Position numbers and translations under genes: made by a program
Origin: Acrocarpospora corrugata
GTDB taxonomy: Bacteria; Actinomycetota; Actinomycetes; Streptosporangiales; Streptosporangiaceae
Length of the DNA stretch: 61,562 bases
Direction of reading: 5' to 3'
Assembly (NCBI RefSeq): GCF_009687845.1
Contig: NZ_BLAD01000087.1
Location: 1 to 61,562, forward strand
The notes under the pieces: generated by a model
The model's database searches: none
Seen by the model: the letters and a program-made list of their open reading frames with translations, nothing else
What the model was told of the DNA's origin: nothing
In this document: positions 23,975 to 32,134 of the stretch, piece by piece
Layout of the letters: each line of letters begins with the position of its first letter
How positions within the stretch are numbered: position 1 is the first letter of the stretch

Positions 23975-25083
23975 ACCCTCTAGACGAATTGCGCGCCGCC
24001 CGCCCCAGCCACCTGGGCGATGCCCCCGTCGACCCGCACACCCGGCAGTCCGAACTCTCCCGCGCCTTCGCGCAGCCCCAGCCCGTACGGCGGAAGAACC
24101 TCAAGCCCGTCTGGGGAATCGGCGTCGTCGGCGCCGCCGCGGCCGTCACCGCGGTAGCCGTCCTGGGCTCCAGCGCGGGCGGCGGCACGGTTCCACGCGC
24201 CCCCGCCAGTGTGCAGGCCGACGCGCCGCCGGTCGCGTTCACCGCGAAGCAACTCCTGCTCGTGGCCGCGACCAGCGCCGCGAAGGAACCCACCCCGAAC
24301 GGGAAATACTGGTACATGAAGACCCGGTCGCGGTCCCTGATGGCCGTCGACGGCGGCTACGTCATGGCCAGCGAGCAGGACGGCGAGAGCTGGCTCGGCG
24401 ACGGCTCGCAGTGGCACAAATACCAGTCGCTCGGCACCAAGCCCGCGACGGCCGCCGACCAGGCCGCCTGGGAGGCCGCCGGTTCCCCGGCGACCATGTC
24501 CGCTGGCATCGGCAAGAAGCGGCTCCAGGTGTCGACCGCGGCCGGGAAGCCGTACACGGACAAGTACCGCAGTAAGTACGTCTACTGGCTCGGGCGTAAC
24601 GTCACCCTCGCCGACATGCGCGCCCTGCCGTCCGACGAAGCCAAGCTCAAGGCGTCCCTGCTGAAGTACTACACGGGCGCCAGCACCGAGGCCGCGAGTG
24701 TGCCCATGGCCGAGGACGCCTGGCTGTTCACCGTCGCGGGGAACCTGGTGATCGACGCCCCGGTGACCCCCGAGGTCCGGGCCGCCGCCTTCCGGATGCT
24801 CGCCGATCTTCCTTCGGTCGAGTCACTCGGGCGGGTCACCGACTCCACCGGCCGTTCTGGTACGGCGATCGCCATCGAGACCGACAGCAAGACTCAGGTC
24901 GATGACCCGGACAAGGGCGTGCTCCAAGATCGGCTGATCATCGACGAGAAGTCCGGGCGAGCACTGGCCCGGGAGTATGTCGTGGTCAAGCCGGGTGGCT
25001 TCCAGAAGGGCCTCAAGGTGGGCGACATCGCCAGCGCGAGCACGCTCGTCGATTCCGGCTGGGTCGACACTCGCACTGCTTGA
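23971..25083 (+). CDS. CU044_5270-family membrane protein, putative sigma-factor partner
   Basis: 370 residues from the GTG at 23971 (AGGAG 5 bp upstream). The cytoplasmic N-terminus of about 45 residues (LDELRAARPSHLGDAPVDP...QPVRRKNLKP) precedes one membrane helix (WGIGVVGAAAAVTAVAVLGSS). The extracytoplasmic domain holds the family-type segments KYWYMKTRSRSLMAVDGGY, DMRALPSDEAKLKASLLKYY, RAAAFRMLADLPSVESLGRVTDSTGRSG and the LIIDEKSGRALAREYVVV strand. Overlap with the sigma gene implies one operon. The first unit of a 14-bp tandem array begins inside the last codons. Confidence 0.85.
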   Translation: MNPLDELRAARPSHLGDAPVDPHTRQSELSRAFAQPQPVRRKNLKPVWGIGVVGAAAAVTAVAVLGSSAGGGTVPRAPASVQADAPPVAFTAKQLLLVAATSAAKEPTPNGKYWYMKTRSRSLMAVDGGYVMASEQDGESWLGDGSQWHKYQSLGTKPATAADQAAWEAAGSPATMSAGIGKKRLQVSTAAGKPYTDKYRSKYVYWLGRNVTLADMRALPSDEAKLKASLLKYYTGASTEAASVPMAEDAWLFTVAGNLVIDAPVTPEVRAAAFRMLADLPSVESLGRVTDSTGRSGTAIAIETDSKTQVDDPDKGVLQDRLIIDEKSGRALAREYVVVKPGGFQKGLKVGDIASASTLVDSGWVDTRTA

Positions 25084-25216
25084 CCGTGCTTGCTTGGTCA
25101 CGCTTGCCTGACCGTGCTTGCTTGGTCGCGCCTGCTTGTCCGTGTCTGCCTGATCGCGCCTGCCTGTCCGCGCCTGCTTGTCCGTGTCTGCCTGATCGCG
25201 CCTGCCTGATCCTGTC
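25077..25216 (+). repeat. Tandem array of ten 14-bp units
   Basis: Ten consecutive 14-mers of the form TGCYTGNYCGYGYC run from the last codon and stop of the CU044 gene to the terminator palindrome. Units 5-6 and 8-9 are identical pairs, giving a 42-bp higher-order period (25133-25160 repeated at 25175-25202). This is a minisatellite, not a CRISPR, because there are no spacers. Confidence 0.85.
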
Positions 25217-25230
25217 TCGCTTAACCTGTC

Positions 25231-25264
25231 GAAACGTGCCGCGAGGGCCCTCGCGGCACGTTTC
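25231..25264. terminator. Perfect 34-bp palindrome, bidirectional terminator
   Basis: GAAACGTGCCGCGAGGG (25231-25247) is the exact reverse complement of 25248-25264, and CTTTT follows on the plus strand. It lies between the convergent CU044 gene and SMP-30 gene and can end transcription from both sides. Confidence 0.85.
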
Positions 25265-25275
25265 CTTTTGCGTGC

Positions 25276-26160
25276 CTACGCACCGCGGACATTGGTCATG
25301 ATCGCGTACACCGAGCTGGTCGCCGTCATGAACAGCCAGTTGCGTTTGAGGCCGCCGAAGACCAGGTTGGAGGTCTTCTCCGGGAGCTTGAGCTTGCCGA
25401 TCAGCGTGCCGTCCGGGTCGAAACAGTGCACGCCCTCGTGTACCGCCGCCCAGATCCGCCCCGCCGTATCCAGCCTGATCCCGTCGAAGCTACCCCCCGA
25501 ACATTCCGCGAACACCCGGCTGTTCCGCAACGAGCCCCCGACCACGTCGAACACCCGCAGGTGCTTCTCACGTGTGTCCACGACATACAGCTGCGACTCG
25601 TCCAACGAGAACGCCAGCCCATTCGGCCGGACGAAATCATCCGCGACCGCCGTGACCTCTCCCGTCGCAGGATCGACCCGATAGACCTGATCGTTGCCGA
25701 TCTCGCTCTCGGCCTGGTGACCTTCGTAGTCGCTGTCGATGCCATACGCGGGATCGGTGAACCAGATCGACCCGTCCGACTTCACCACGACATCGTTCGG
25801 ACTGTTGAACCGCTTCCCTTCCCACCGATCCGCGACCACAGTGATCGACCCATCGTGCTCGGTCCGGCTCACCCGCCGATTCCCATGCTCACACGACACC
25901 AACCGCCCCTGCCGATCGATCGTGTGCCCGTTCGTATACCCCGCCGGCGTCCGGAACGGCCCCACATTCCCGGTCATCTCATCCCACCGGAGCATCCGAT
26001 CGTTGGGGATATCGCTCCACACCAGGTAACGCCCCGCCGCGAAATACGCCGGCCCCTCCGCCCACCGGCACCCCCGGTAGATCCGCTCGACCTGCTTGTC
26101 CCCGCCAACCCCCGCGAAGCGCTTGTCCAGCACCTCGAACTCCGCCGGAATGACATCCAT
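25276..26160 (-). CDS. SMP-30/gluconolactonase-family protein
   Basis: 294-residue six-bladed beta-propeller. The divalent-metal ligands of the family are visible: Glu in RWAEGPAYFAAG, Asn in RFNSPNDVVVKSDGSIWFTDPAYGI, and the Asn/Asp pairs in RPNGLAFSLDESQLYVVDT. Members hydrolyse sugar lactones. The start ATG at 26160 has GAGGAGG 9 bp upstream. It stands alone, convergent with the sigma operon, so its substrate has no contextual clue. A second SMP-30 protein belongs to the ROK-linked importer at 50.8 kb. Confidence 0.9.
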   Translation of the reverse strand: MDVIPAEFEVLDKRFAGVGGDKQVERIYRGCRWAEGPAYFAAGRYLVWSDIPNDRMLRWDEMTGNVGPFRTPAGYTNGHTIDRQGRLVSCEHGNRRVSRTEHDGSITVVADRWEGKRFNSPNDVVVKSDGSIWFTDPAYGIDSDYEGHQAESEIGNDQVYRVDPATGEVTAVADDFVRPNGLAFSLDESQLYVVDTREKHLRVFDVVGGSLRNSRVFAECSGGSFDGIRLDTAGRIWAAVHEGVHCFDPDGTLIGKLKLPEKTSNLVFGGLKRNWLFMTATSSVYAIMTNVRGA

Positions 26161-26208
26161 CCCGCGAACCTCCTCGCTCCCTCGGCAGGCGTCCCTCCGT
26201 CGTAGAGA

Positions 26209-26433
26209 CTAGCCAGCACCTCCATCCACGAGATCATCGGTCTGCGACCCGAGGACTACGTGGTCCTGATACCAGCGGCGGTAGGCGGCCTCGGGCTCTG
26301 GCCAGCGCCTGGATACTGCCAGGACAAACCCCTTTCCCCATCCGCCCTGATCGTGGCAGATGTGGGCGATGACCTTGGGGCCCTCGGCTTGGGGGCAGGT
26401 CGCGTCGCCGTGCAGGTAGTGGATCTGCGCCAT
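26209..26433 (-). pseudogene. Truncated macro-domain (ADP-ribose-binding) gene
   Basis: From the ATG at 26433 the first about 55 codons encode the N-terminal half of a stand-alone macro-domain protein: IHYLHGDATCPQAEGPKVIAHICHDQGGWGKGFVLAV and RRWPEPEAAYRRWY. After this, homology stops and an unrelated tail (HVVLGSQTDDLVDGGAG) runs to a stop. The second half of the domain, with the phosphate loop, is absent. Complete members remove or bind ADP-ribose derivatives; this copy is probably inactive. Nothing else is seen in 26434-26637 apart from the downstream ribosome site. Confidence 0.6.
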
Positions 26434-26637
26434 GACCGGCACGTTATCCGGCCCCACCGACAGAACCGCTCCACGGAGGTGGAGGGTGGGGTCGAATCAG
26501 ACACACGCAGGCGGGGGACCCCTTTGAGGCTGACGTTTTAACCCCACACGGGCTAATTGCGAAGTTCTTAGAGGCAAGATGGGCTGCATGCGATATCGGC
26601 TTGAGTATCTGGATGGCCGCCATCGGAGGGGAGAGCC

Positions 26638-27492
26638 ATGAGAGCAGCGCGTACCCGCCGACCGCTGCAGGTCATCGCGCTCCTAACCCTATCGCTGATC
26701 GCCACGGCCGGGGCGGTCAACGCTCACGCGGCCACATCCACGAGCAGCCCCTTTCCCTGCCAGGCGTCGGGCGCCGAGAAGCCGACAATCATCCTGGTTC
26801 ACGGAGCCTGGGCCGGCACGTCAAGCTGGAACGGCGAGGTGAACGCCCTCCAAGCTGCGGACTACGTCGCCCGGGCCGTACCGAACCCACTCCGGAACCT
26901 GGACACCGACGCCGCGGCCGTGGCCGCCTACCTGAGAACCATCTCCGGCCCGATCGTCCTCGTCGGGCACTCCTACGGAGGATCGGTCATCACGAACGCC
27001 GCCACGGGCAACCCCAGCGTCAAGGCCCTCGTGTACGTCGACGCGAACGCGCCCGACGTCGGAGAAACGACCGATCAACTCAGCGGCTCCGGATCCGTAC
27101 TCAACGACAATCCCGCCTCCCTGTACTACGACGTGTCCTATCCGGGCTCACCCGAAGGCGCGAAAGACCTCTACCTCCAACAGGGCACCTTCCTCCGCTC
27201 CTTCGCCTCCGACCAGCCCCGCAGCGCCGCAATGCGCCTGTGGGCCTCCCAACGTCCCGTCTCCACCGTCGCCTTCACGACACCGTCGAAAACAGCGGCA
27301 TGGAAGACGATCCCGTCCTGGTTCTTCATCAGCACCAGCGATCAGATCATCACCCCAACCTCGAAACTGGCCATGGCCCACCGCGCCCACGCAAAGATCA
27401 CCGAGTTCCGAGGCGGTTCCCACCTGTCCCTGATATCGCATCCAGACAAGGTGACGGCAGTGATCGCATCCGCGGTCTGCTCCGTCCAGTAG
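26638..27492 (+). CDS. Secreted alpha/beta hydrolase
   Basis: 284 residues with a Sec signal peptide: basic RAARTRR, hydrophobic core VIALLTLSLIATAGAVN and a likely cut after AHA (residue ~31). The mature enzyme has the HG oxyanion motif (LVHGAWAGTSSW), nucleophile Ser in VGHSYGGSVI, acid Asp in STSDQIITP and His in GGSHLSLISHP. The nearest relatives are exported esterases of the EstC/salicylate-esterase-like group. GGAGGGGAG lies before the ATG. It is a single gene, divergent from the macro-domain remnant. Confidence 0.88.
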   Translation: MRAARTRRPLQVIALLTLSLIATAGAVNAHAATSTSSPFPCQASGAEKPTIILVHGAWAGTSSWNGEVNALQAADYVARAVPNPLRNLDTDAAAVAAYLRTISGPIVLVGHSYGGSVITNAATGNPSVKALVYVDANAPDVGETTDQLSGSGSVLNDNPASLYYDVSYPGSPEGAKDLYLQQGTFLRSFASDQPRSAAMRLWASQRPVSTVAFTTPSKTAAWKTIPSWFFISTSDQIITPTSKLAMAHRAHAKITEFRGGSHLSLISHPDKVTAVIASAVCSVQ

Positions 27493-27589
27493 GTGTCGGA
27501 TCCGCGCCCTGATCACCAATGGTGTCGCTAGCGGTCAGGCAGGACCGGCTGGCCTGTCGGCCTGGTCCAGGCGGTGCACGCTGAAGTTC

Positions 27590-27997
27590 CTAGCCACGCA
27601 GGCGTTCCAGCCGTTCGGCATGGACGGCGCAGATGAAGGGGCCGACGGAACTCGCCATCGTGAAGATCGCTTGTTGATTCGTCACGAACCGTTCGGCGTA
27701 GGCCGCGGAGGTCAGGTCACCACGAGTGATCACGAAGCAACGAGCGTGATGTTTGATGACGGCCTCGATCTCGGCCTGTCGGTAGCGGATACGTTTGTCT
27801 TTCATCAGCACCGGCCAACCGAGTTTCGCACTGTCTTCGATCCAGCGCGTGTCCTCAACCGTTTCGTTCTCGGGGACACCGTAATGCTCAGCCAGCGTGA
27901 TCAGATCCCATCCGGCCGCGCGCAACAGGCCGGGGACGGCCACTCGTCCCAGGCTGCGGTCGATGAAGAATCTATGCGGCTGCGCGGGTCGCGACAC
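27590..27997 (-). CDS. VapC45-like PIN-domain toxin
   Basis: 135 residues from the GTG at 27997, with GAGG 9 bp upstream and inside the antitoxin gene. An ATG at 28006 is the alternative. The protein opens HRFFIDRSLGRVAVPGLLRAAGW with a PIN-type first Asp in a reversed DR motif. It continues with EDTRWIEDSAKLGWPVLMKDKRIRYR (acidic cluster and KDKRIR, typical of the VapC45/DUF5615-like PIN group) and CFVITRGDLTSA. These proteins are RNases whose activity is blocked by the partner. The overlap of 26 bp with the upstream DUF433 gene supports a toxin-antitoxin operon with the antitoxin translated first. Confidence 0.75.
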   Translation of the reverse strand: MSRPAQPHRFFIDRSLGRVAVPGLLRAAGWDLITLAEHYGVPENETVEDTRWIEDSAKLGWPVLMKDKRIRYRQAEIEAVIKHHARCFVITRGDLTSAAYAERFVTNQQAIFTMASSVGPFICAVHAERLERLRG

Positions 27998-28673
27998 GAA
28001 GAGCATCCTCGATCTCGGCCCTGCTGAGCCCATACTCCGCCGCGACGACATCGACCGGCTCGCCCGCCTGGAAGAGGTCGATCACGTCTTCGAGTTTCGC
28101 TCCGCCCCGAGCGAACCGGGGCCGGCCGAATGCGTGGGCGACGTCGATCCGGACGTCGGCGACCCGATACTGCGGGAGGGTGATCACCTGGGCGTATCCG
28201 TCGGACGCGAAGTCGATGTGGCGGAGGTAGTTTTCCACAAGTTCGGAGAACACCCGCTGGTTGTTGCGGACGACCACCAGCTCCCGGGCCGACGCGTCAT
28301 CGGCATTTTCGGCGTAGTCGAACAGGACTTCGGCGCCGTCAGTGAAGAGTCGTCGGCTGGCGAGGGCGTGTTCGATTCCGAGTTCGCGCTGTAGTGCGTC
28401 GATCGCCGGTCTGATTCGCTGGAGCGGCACTCCCGCTTGTCGGAAGGCTGCCAGCGCGTAGCCCTCAGCCAAGCCGATGAACGGCACAGATGCCTCATTC
28501 GGCCGTCCCGGCCGCGAGGCAGTGATGACCGGTCGTCCGTGCACAGAAGGTCCGTCACGCTGGCGACGCTGGTAGCCGAAAGCCCAGCTAGTGAAGGTGG
28601 ACATGGGAACAGCGAGGTAACTGGCGGCTTCGGCGACACCGTACAGCGGGGTCGTGAACCGGTCGATCGTCAT
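27972..28673 (-). CDS. VapB45-like DUF433 antitoxin
   Basis: 233 residues from the ATG at 28673 (AGGGGGTGG upstream; an in-frame codon at 28700 has no site). The N-terminal region LYGVAEAASYLAVPMSTFTSWAFGY is a helix-turn-helix of the MerR/excisionase type. The C-terminal DUF433 domain (RFARGGAKLEDVIDLFQAGEPVDVVAAEYGLSRAEIEDALR) is a second three-helix unit that usually contacts the PIN toxin. It probably autoregulates through the N-terminal domain. The gene order antitoxin-toxin and the overlap match the VapBC45 arrangement in mycobacteria. Confidence 0.78.
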   Translation of the reverse strand: MTIDRFTTPLYGVAEAASYLAVPMSTFTSWAFGYQRRQRDGPSVHGRPVITASRPGRPNEASVPFIGLAEGYALAAFRQAGVPLQRIRPAIDALQRELGIEHALASRRLFTDGAEVLFDYAENADDASARELVVVRNNQRVFSELVENYLRHIDFASDGYAQVITLPQYRVADVRIDVAHAFGRPRFARGGAKLEDVIDLFQAGEPVDVVAAEYGLSRAEIEDALRVATRAAA

Positions 28674-28858
28674 ATCCACCCCCTGCCACTGGCCGGTCAT
28701 GGTCTGGCTCTCAATGATGAGGCATACGTCCGTACATACGTACGGAAACGCTTTGGAGGAGTTGCCTCGGCTTACGATTTTCGACGAGCAAAAGATGGAC
28801 GGTTATCGGCGGAACTAGTAGCGTCGGCGGGGCAGGTCAGACAGTGGAGGAGTCGTCC

Positions 28859-29545
28859 ATGTCCGTGAAGGCGCGCCGGAAGCCGATCGTTTCGCCGCCG
28901 ACCGCTGCGGGGCGTTTCACCGGGCGGGTGTACGGCGTGCTGGTCGCATCTGTTGTCGTGGCCGGGCTGGCCGGAGGTGCGCTCGGATACCTGGTCGGGA
29001 GTCCGAGCGCGACGGACACCGCCATCGCCGATCTGCACAAGGCCGACGTGGTCCGGGACACTCAGCAGGTTGAGGAGCTGACCGGGCTGGCCAAGTCCAC
29101 GGCGGTCGAACTGGACAAGGTGCTCGCGGAACTCGCGCTCGCGGTTCCCGAAGCGGAGACGACCGCCCCCAAGCCCGCCGTGCCGGAAATCGTCCGGGGC
29201 TGGCAGGACGCGGTACGGAAAGTCGCCGACAAGCATGCGGAATCGCCTTCGGGGATGACCGCGACCAATGTTGCCCGGGGTGGGTTCCGTAGTGCGGTGA
29301 GCGCGCTCGCCGGGGCACTCGACACTTACGCCGCGGTTCTGGGGCTTCCTGAGGATCGGCGGGCTAGCTTGGTCGGCCTGGTCGCCCGGCAGCGCTCTAC
29401 CGCCGTCGCGATGTGGTCGGTCGCCGCTACCCAGCTCGACCAGCTCAATGTCGACGTCGGCAAGGGTCACCAGCACGCATACCTGACGTCCGGTCACAGC
29501 GACGGCGCGATCTCCGTCGACCAGGTTCCCGAAGGGACCGAGTAA
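28859..29545 (+). CDS. Hypothetical membrane-anchored protein
   Basis: 228 residues from the ATG at 28859 (GGAGGAG 7 bp upstream). A basic N-terminus (SVKARRKP) is followed by one membrane helix (about 23-47, GRVYGVLVASVVVAGLAGGALGYLVG). The helical, probably extracytoplasmic domain is rich in Ala, Val and charged residues (QVEELTGLAKSTAVELDKVLAELALAVPE) and could form a coiled coil. A final His-containing stretch (GKGHQHAYLTSGHSDGAISVDQ) closes the protein. I do not recognise the family. It is divergent from the toxin-antitoxin operon. Confidence 0.6.
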   Translation: MSVKARRKPIVSPPTAAGRFTGRVYGVLVASVVVAGLAGGALGYLVGSPSATDTAIADLHKADVVRDTQQVEELTGLAKSTAVELDKVLAELALAVPEAETTAPKPAVPEIVRGWQDAVRKVADKHAESPSGMTATNVARGGFRSAVSALAGALDTYAAVLGLPEDRRASLVGLVARQRSTAVAMWSVAATQLDQLNVDVGKGHQHAYLTSGHSDGAISVDQVPEGTE

Positions 29546-29748
29546 CCTTCCCCACGCGCTCTTCGAGGTAGTCACAGCTACCGGGAGATCGCGCTTGAGT
29601 GTCCCTCATGTTCCATCCGGGACTTCCCCTGAATCCGCAGGTCAGCACGTTGGTCATGGAGCGGATGTGCCACCGCGTTCCACCCTGTTCCAGTCACGCC
29701 GGAACCACCCGGAACGCCGACAGGGGAAAGGCCAACGGAAGGTAAGTC
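29546..29748. other. Intergenic region without a recognisable gene
   Basis: 203 bp between the membrane-anchored protein and the small Arg/Gly-rich reading frame. The only structure seen is GTTCC/GGAAC inverted arms around 29690-29708 and GTCCC/GGGAC arms around 29600-29622. No promoter is assigned. Confidence 0.4.
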
Positions 29749-29970
29749 ATGACATCGACGGATATGGCGTACTCGCCCGCGACAGCCGTACCGGCGTGGT
29801 CTCTGGGTGGGGATGACTCGCGGAGGGGAGATCGGCGGCGGGAGCCTGCCGGTGGGCGGGACGGGCGGCGTGGGCCCACCACCGGGCCCGGCGGGCGGCC
29901 GGACGGCAGGCGGGCGAATCCGGGGCGGCGTCCCGAGGTGTCGCGTCGGCCGAACCGGGGTGCGTTGTGA
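29749..29970 (+). CDS. Small Arg/Gly/Pro-rich hypothetical protein
   Basis: 73 codons. The ATG at 29749 has a good GGAAGG site 6 bp upstream, and the TGA overlaps the GTG of the RCC1 gene (29967-29970), the arrangement of a translated, coupled upstream gene. The product (SRRGDRRREPAGGRDGRRGP...) would be a disordered, strongly basic chain from about residue 24. It may be only a leader that couples translation. No homologue is known to me. Confidence 0.35.
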   Translation: MTSTDMAYSPATAVPAWSLGGDDSRRGDRRREPAGGRDGRRGPTTGPGGRPDGRRANPGRRPEVSRRPNRGAL

Positions 29971-31418
29971 GACGCGTGGGTTTGGCGGTGTTCGCCATCG
30001 CGTTGACGACCGTGCTGACCGTGGGGAACGCGATCGCGGCGGTTCCGGTCAAGGGCTACCTCACCTCGTGGGGTCTCAATCATCGGGGCCAGATCGGCGA
30101 TGGGACCACCACGAGTTCCCCCATTCCGGTCGTGGTCGGCAGGCTCCCGCAGTGGGGCCACCGAGCCGGACATGTACGGCAGGTCGCCGTAGGAAGCGAT
30201 TTCTCCGCCGCGCTCAGTAAGAACAGTGTCGTGTACGTCTGGGGCAACCGGCGTTTCGGCGACGAAGGCAACACCAACGACTTCGCCACCCGTCCCGAGG
30301 AGGTGCCCGGTCTCACCGGGATCACCCAGCTCTCGCTCGGCGCCAAGCACATCCTGGCCCTCGGCGGCGACGGCACGGTCTGGGCCTGGGGCGACAACGA
30401 ATACCGCCAGCTGGGCGACGGCACTCAGACCAGACGTCCGATCCCGCAGCAGGTGGCTGGCCTGACCGGCATCGTCCAGGTCGCGGCGGGTTACCGATAC
30501 AGCCTGGCGCTCGCGTCCGACGGTTCCGTCTGGGCCTGGGGCCACAACGGGTACGCGGAGCTCGGCGACGGCACCACCGTCAACCGCCCGAGGCCGGTCA
30601 AACTCGCCGGAATCACCGGCGCGACCCAGATCGCCGCGTCCGCCCATGGGGTGCACTCGATGGCGATACGTTCCGACGGCACGCTCTGGACCTGGGGCAA
30701 CAATGCGAACGGCCAGCTCGGGCTGGGCGGGAGCGTACCCCGATATGTCCCGACACAGGTGCCGGGCCTGACCGGGGTCACCGCCATCGCCGCCGGCGAG
30801 AAGTCCGCCTTCGCGGTGGCCGATCCCGCCCGGAGCGTCTGGGCCTGGGGTTCCAACACGGTGGGCCAGCTTGGCGACGGGACCACCACGGAACGGCGCA
30901 CTCCGGTACGGATCTCGCTTTCCGGGGTTTCCCAGATCGAGGCGGGCGCGGGCGGCACCACCGCCGCACTCCTCGACAACCGCCGAGTCTGGACCTGGGG
31001 AAGCAACGAGTCCGGCGCGCTCGGTACGGGCGACACCGCCGCATACATCCCCACTCCGTCCATGGTCACCGGCGTGGCCGAGGTGGAGCAGATCGCGGTC
31101 GGCCGGGCCACCGTGGCCACCGTGGTCGACATCCACAGCGTCCCGCCGGACCCGACCCCGACCCCCACCCCCACGGCCGGTCCCACGGCACCCCCGACGA
31201 TTCAGGTGCCCGACCTGATCGGCAGGCTGCGAAGCTCCGCTTTCGAGGCCATTTCGTCGGCCGGCCTGAACCTCGGTTCCGAGGACACCGTCATCGACCA
31301 TCAGTGCAACGACATCGGCCAGGTCACCGACCAGCACCCGGATGCCGGGACTGCGGTGGCCCCCGGGTCGAACGTCTCGATCGTGGTCGCGATCCGGCCG
31401 GACCATCCCTGTCCCTGA
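29967..31418 (+). CDS. Secreted RCC1-repeat protein with C-terminal PASTA domain
   Basis: 483 residues. The signal peptide RRVGLAVFAIALTTVLTVGNAIAA (cut near residue 24) implies export. Residues about 30-385 are at least six RCC1-type propeller repeats with the recurring WGxNxxGQLGDGTTxxRxxPVxVxGLTGVxQIAAG pattern, for example near WGLNHRGQIGDG and WAWGDNEYRQLGDG. A PTPTPTPTAGPT linker then leads to one PASTA domain (about 405-475: QVPDLIGRLRSSAFEAISSAGL...VTDQHPDAGTAVAPGSNVSI). PASTA domains bind peptidoglycan fragments, so the propeller is probably held at the cell wall. RCC1-like bacterial proteins such as BLIP-II bind protein partners. Confidence 0.88.
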   Translation: MRRVGLAVFAIALTTVLTVGNAIAAVPVKGYLTSWGLNHRGQIGDGTTTSSPIPVVVGRLPQWGHRAGHVRQVAVGSDFSAALSKNSVVYVWGNRRFGDEGNTNDFATRPEEVPGLTGITQLSLGAKHILALGGDGTVWAWGDNEYRQLGDGTQTRRPIPQQVAGLTGIVQVAAGYRYSLALASDGSVWAWGHNGYAELGDGTTVNRPRPVKLAGITGATQIAASAHGVHSMAIRSDGTLWTWGNNANGQLGLGGSVPRYVPTQVPGLTGVTAIAAGEKSAFAVADPARSVWAWGSNTVGQLGDGTTTERRTPVRISLSGVSQIEAGAGGTTAALLDNRRVWTWGSNESGALGTGDTAAYIPTPSMVTGVAEVEQIAVGRATVATVVDIHSVPPDPTPTPTPTAGPTAPPTIQVPDLIGRLRSSAFEAISSAGLNLGSEDTVIDHQCNDIGQVTDQHPDAGTAVAPGSNVSIVVAIRPDHPCP

Positions 31419-31430
31419 TCTTTCTGTCCC

Positions 31431-31467
31431 GCGGCCCGCTTGCTCTCGCCCCCGGTAAGCGGGCCGC
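31431..31467 (+). terminator. Terminator hairpin after the RCC1-PASTA gene
   Basis: GCGGCCCGCTT (31431-31441) pairs perfectly with AAGCGGGCCGC (31457-31467), 12 bp beyond the stop at 31418. CTCTTG follows. Confidence 0.7.
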
Positions 31468-31526
31468 CTCTTGCCCGTCCCTTGGCGTTGGGGGATCGCT
31501 GACACGGCCGACTGACCCTCATATAA

Positions 31527-31540
31527 GGGACCAATGGCCC
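31527..31540 (+). promoter_or_regulatory. DevR/DosR-type box upstream of the universal stress gene
   Basis: GGGACCAATGGCCC is a near-palindrome of the DevR-box type, 53 bp upstream of the ATG at 31594. The first nine bases (GGGACCAAT/G) are shared with the box at 35079-35092. This is the distance expected for an activator site. Confidence 0.65.
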
Positions 31541-31593
31541 TGGGTTGGGCTGGCATTTACATAGTGGAATGGGAGGTAGATAAAGGAGACGCC

Positions 31594-32094
31594 ATGATTG
31601 ATCTTGCTGCCGCCGGGGATCCGGTGGTCACCAGTGAAAATTCCCATCCGCACCAGAAGGTCGGTGTCGTGGTCGGGGTGGATGAGACAGTGGGCTCGGA
31701 GCCCGCGCTGCAGTACGCGTTCGAGCAGGCCCAGCAGGGCCGGCAGATGCTCCGCGCCGTACACGCCTGGCGGGAACCGACGCACGACTGCGCACCCTGG
31801 GTCTGCTACGACCTGGAGGTGCTTGGCCTGGCGAAGAAGAAATTTACCTCCGGACGGCTTGACACCTGGCGGCCGCACTACCCGGAGGTCACCGTGATCG
31901 AGGATATTCGCCACGGTTGTCCGGTGGAGGCGCTCGTCGACGCCTCGGTTGGCGCGGATCTGCTCGTCGTGGGGGCGCGCGGCCGGGCCGCTGACTCCGG
32001 AACCCTTGGCTCGGTGTGCGGCGCGGTGCTGCTCCGGGCGAGTTGCCCCGTCGTGGTGGTCCGTTGCCGCAAACAAGGTCGGGACAATGACTGA
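31594..32094 (+). CDS. Universal stress protein (UspA family)
   Basis: 166 residues from the ATG at 31594 with a strong AAAGGAG site. Single Usp domain: KVGVVVGVDETVGSEPALQYAFEQA at the front (V-G-x-D nucleotide region) and DLLVVGARGRAADSGTLGSVCGAVLLRASCPVVVVR at the back, corresponding to the G-x2-G-x9-G(S/T) ATP-binding loop. Cytoplasmic Usp proteins of this type are among the most strongly hypoxia-induced genes of actinobacteria, and the DevR-type box upstream fits that. It is followed 40 bp later by the sensor kinase gene, possibly on the same transcript. Confidence 0.88.
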   Translation: MIDLAAAGDPVVTSENSHPHQKVGVVVGVDETVGSEPALQYAFEQAQQGRQMLRAVHAWREPTHDCAPWVCYDLEVLGLAKKKFTSGRLDTWRPHYPEVTVIEDIRHGCPVEALVDASVGADLLVVGARGRAADSGTLGSVCGAVLLRASCPVVVVRCRKQGRDND

Positions 32095-32134
32095 CCGTGG
32101 TCGTGCCTGAAAGCTCAGGTGGAACAATGCTGGT

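Noticed and set aside
25077-25216. CRISPR-like repeat array
   Set aside because: Units are contiguous 14-mers with no spacers and no cas genes nearby.
25080-25301. 73-codon frame over the tandem repeats (PDRACL... repeats)
   Set aside because: It is a by-product of the 14-bp array read in three phases. It has no ribosome site and runs through the terminator palindrome.
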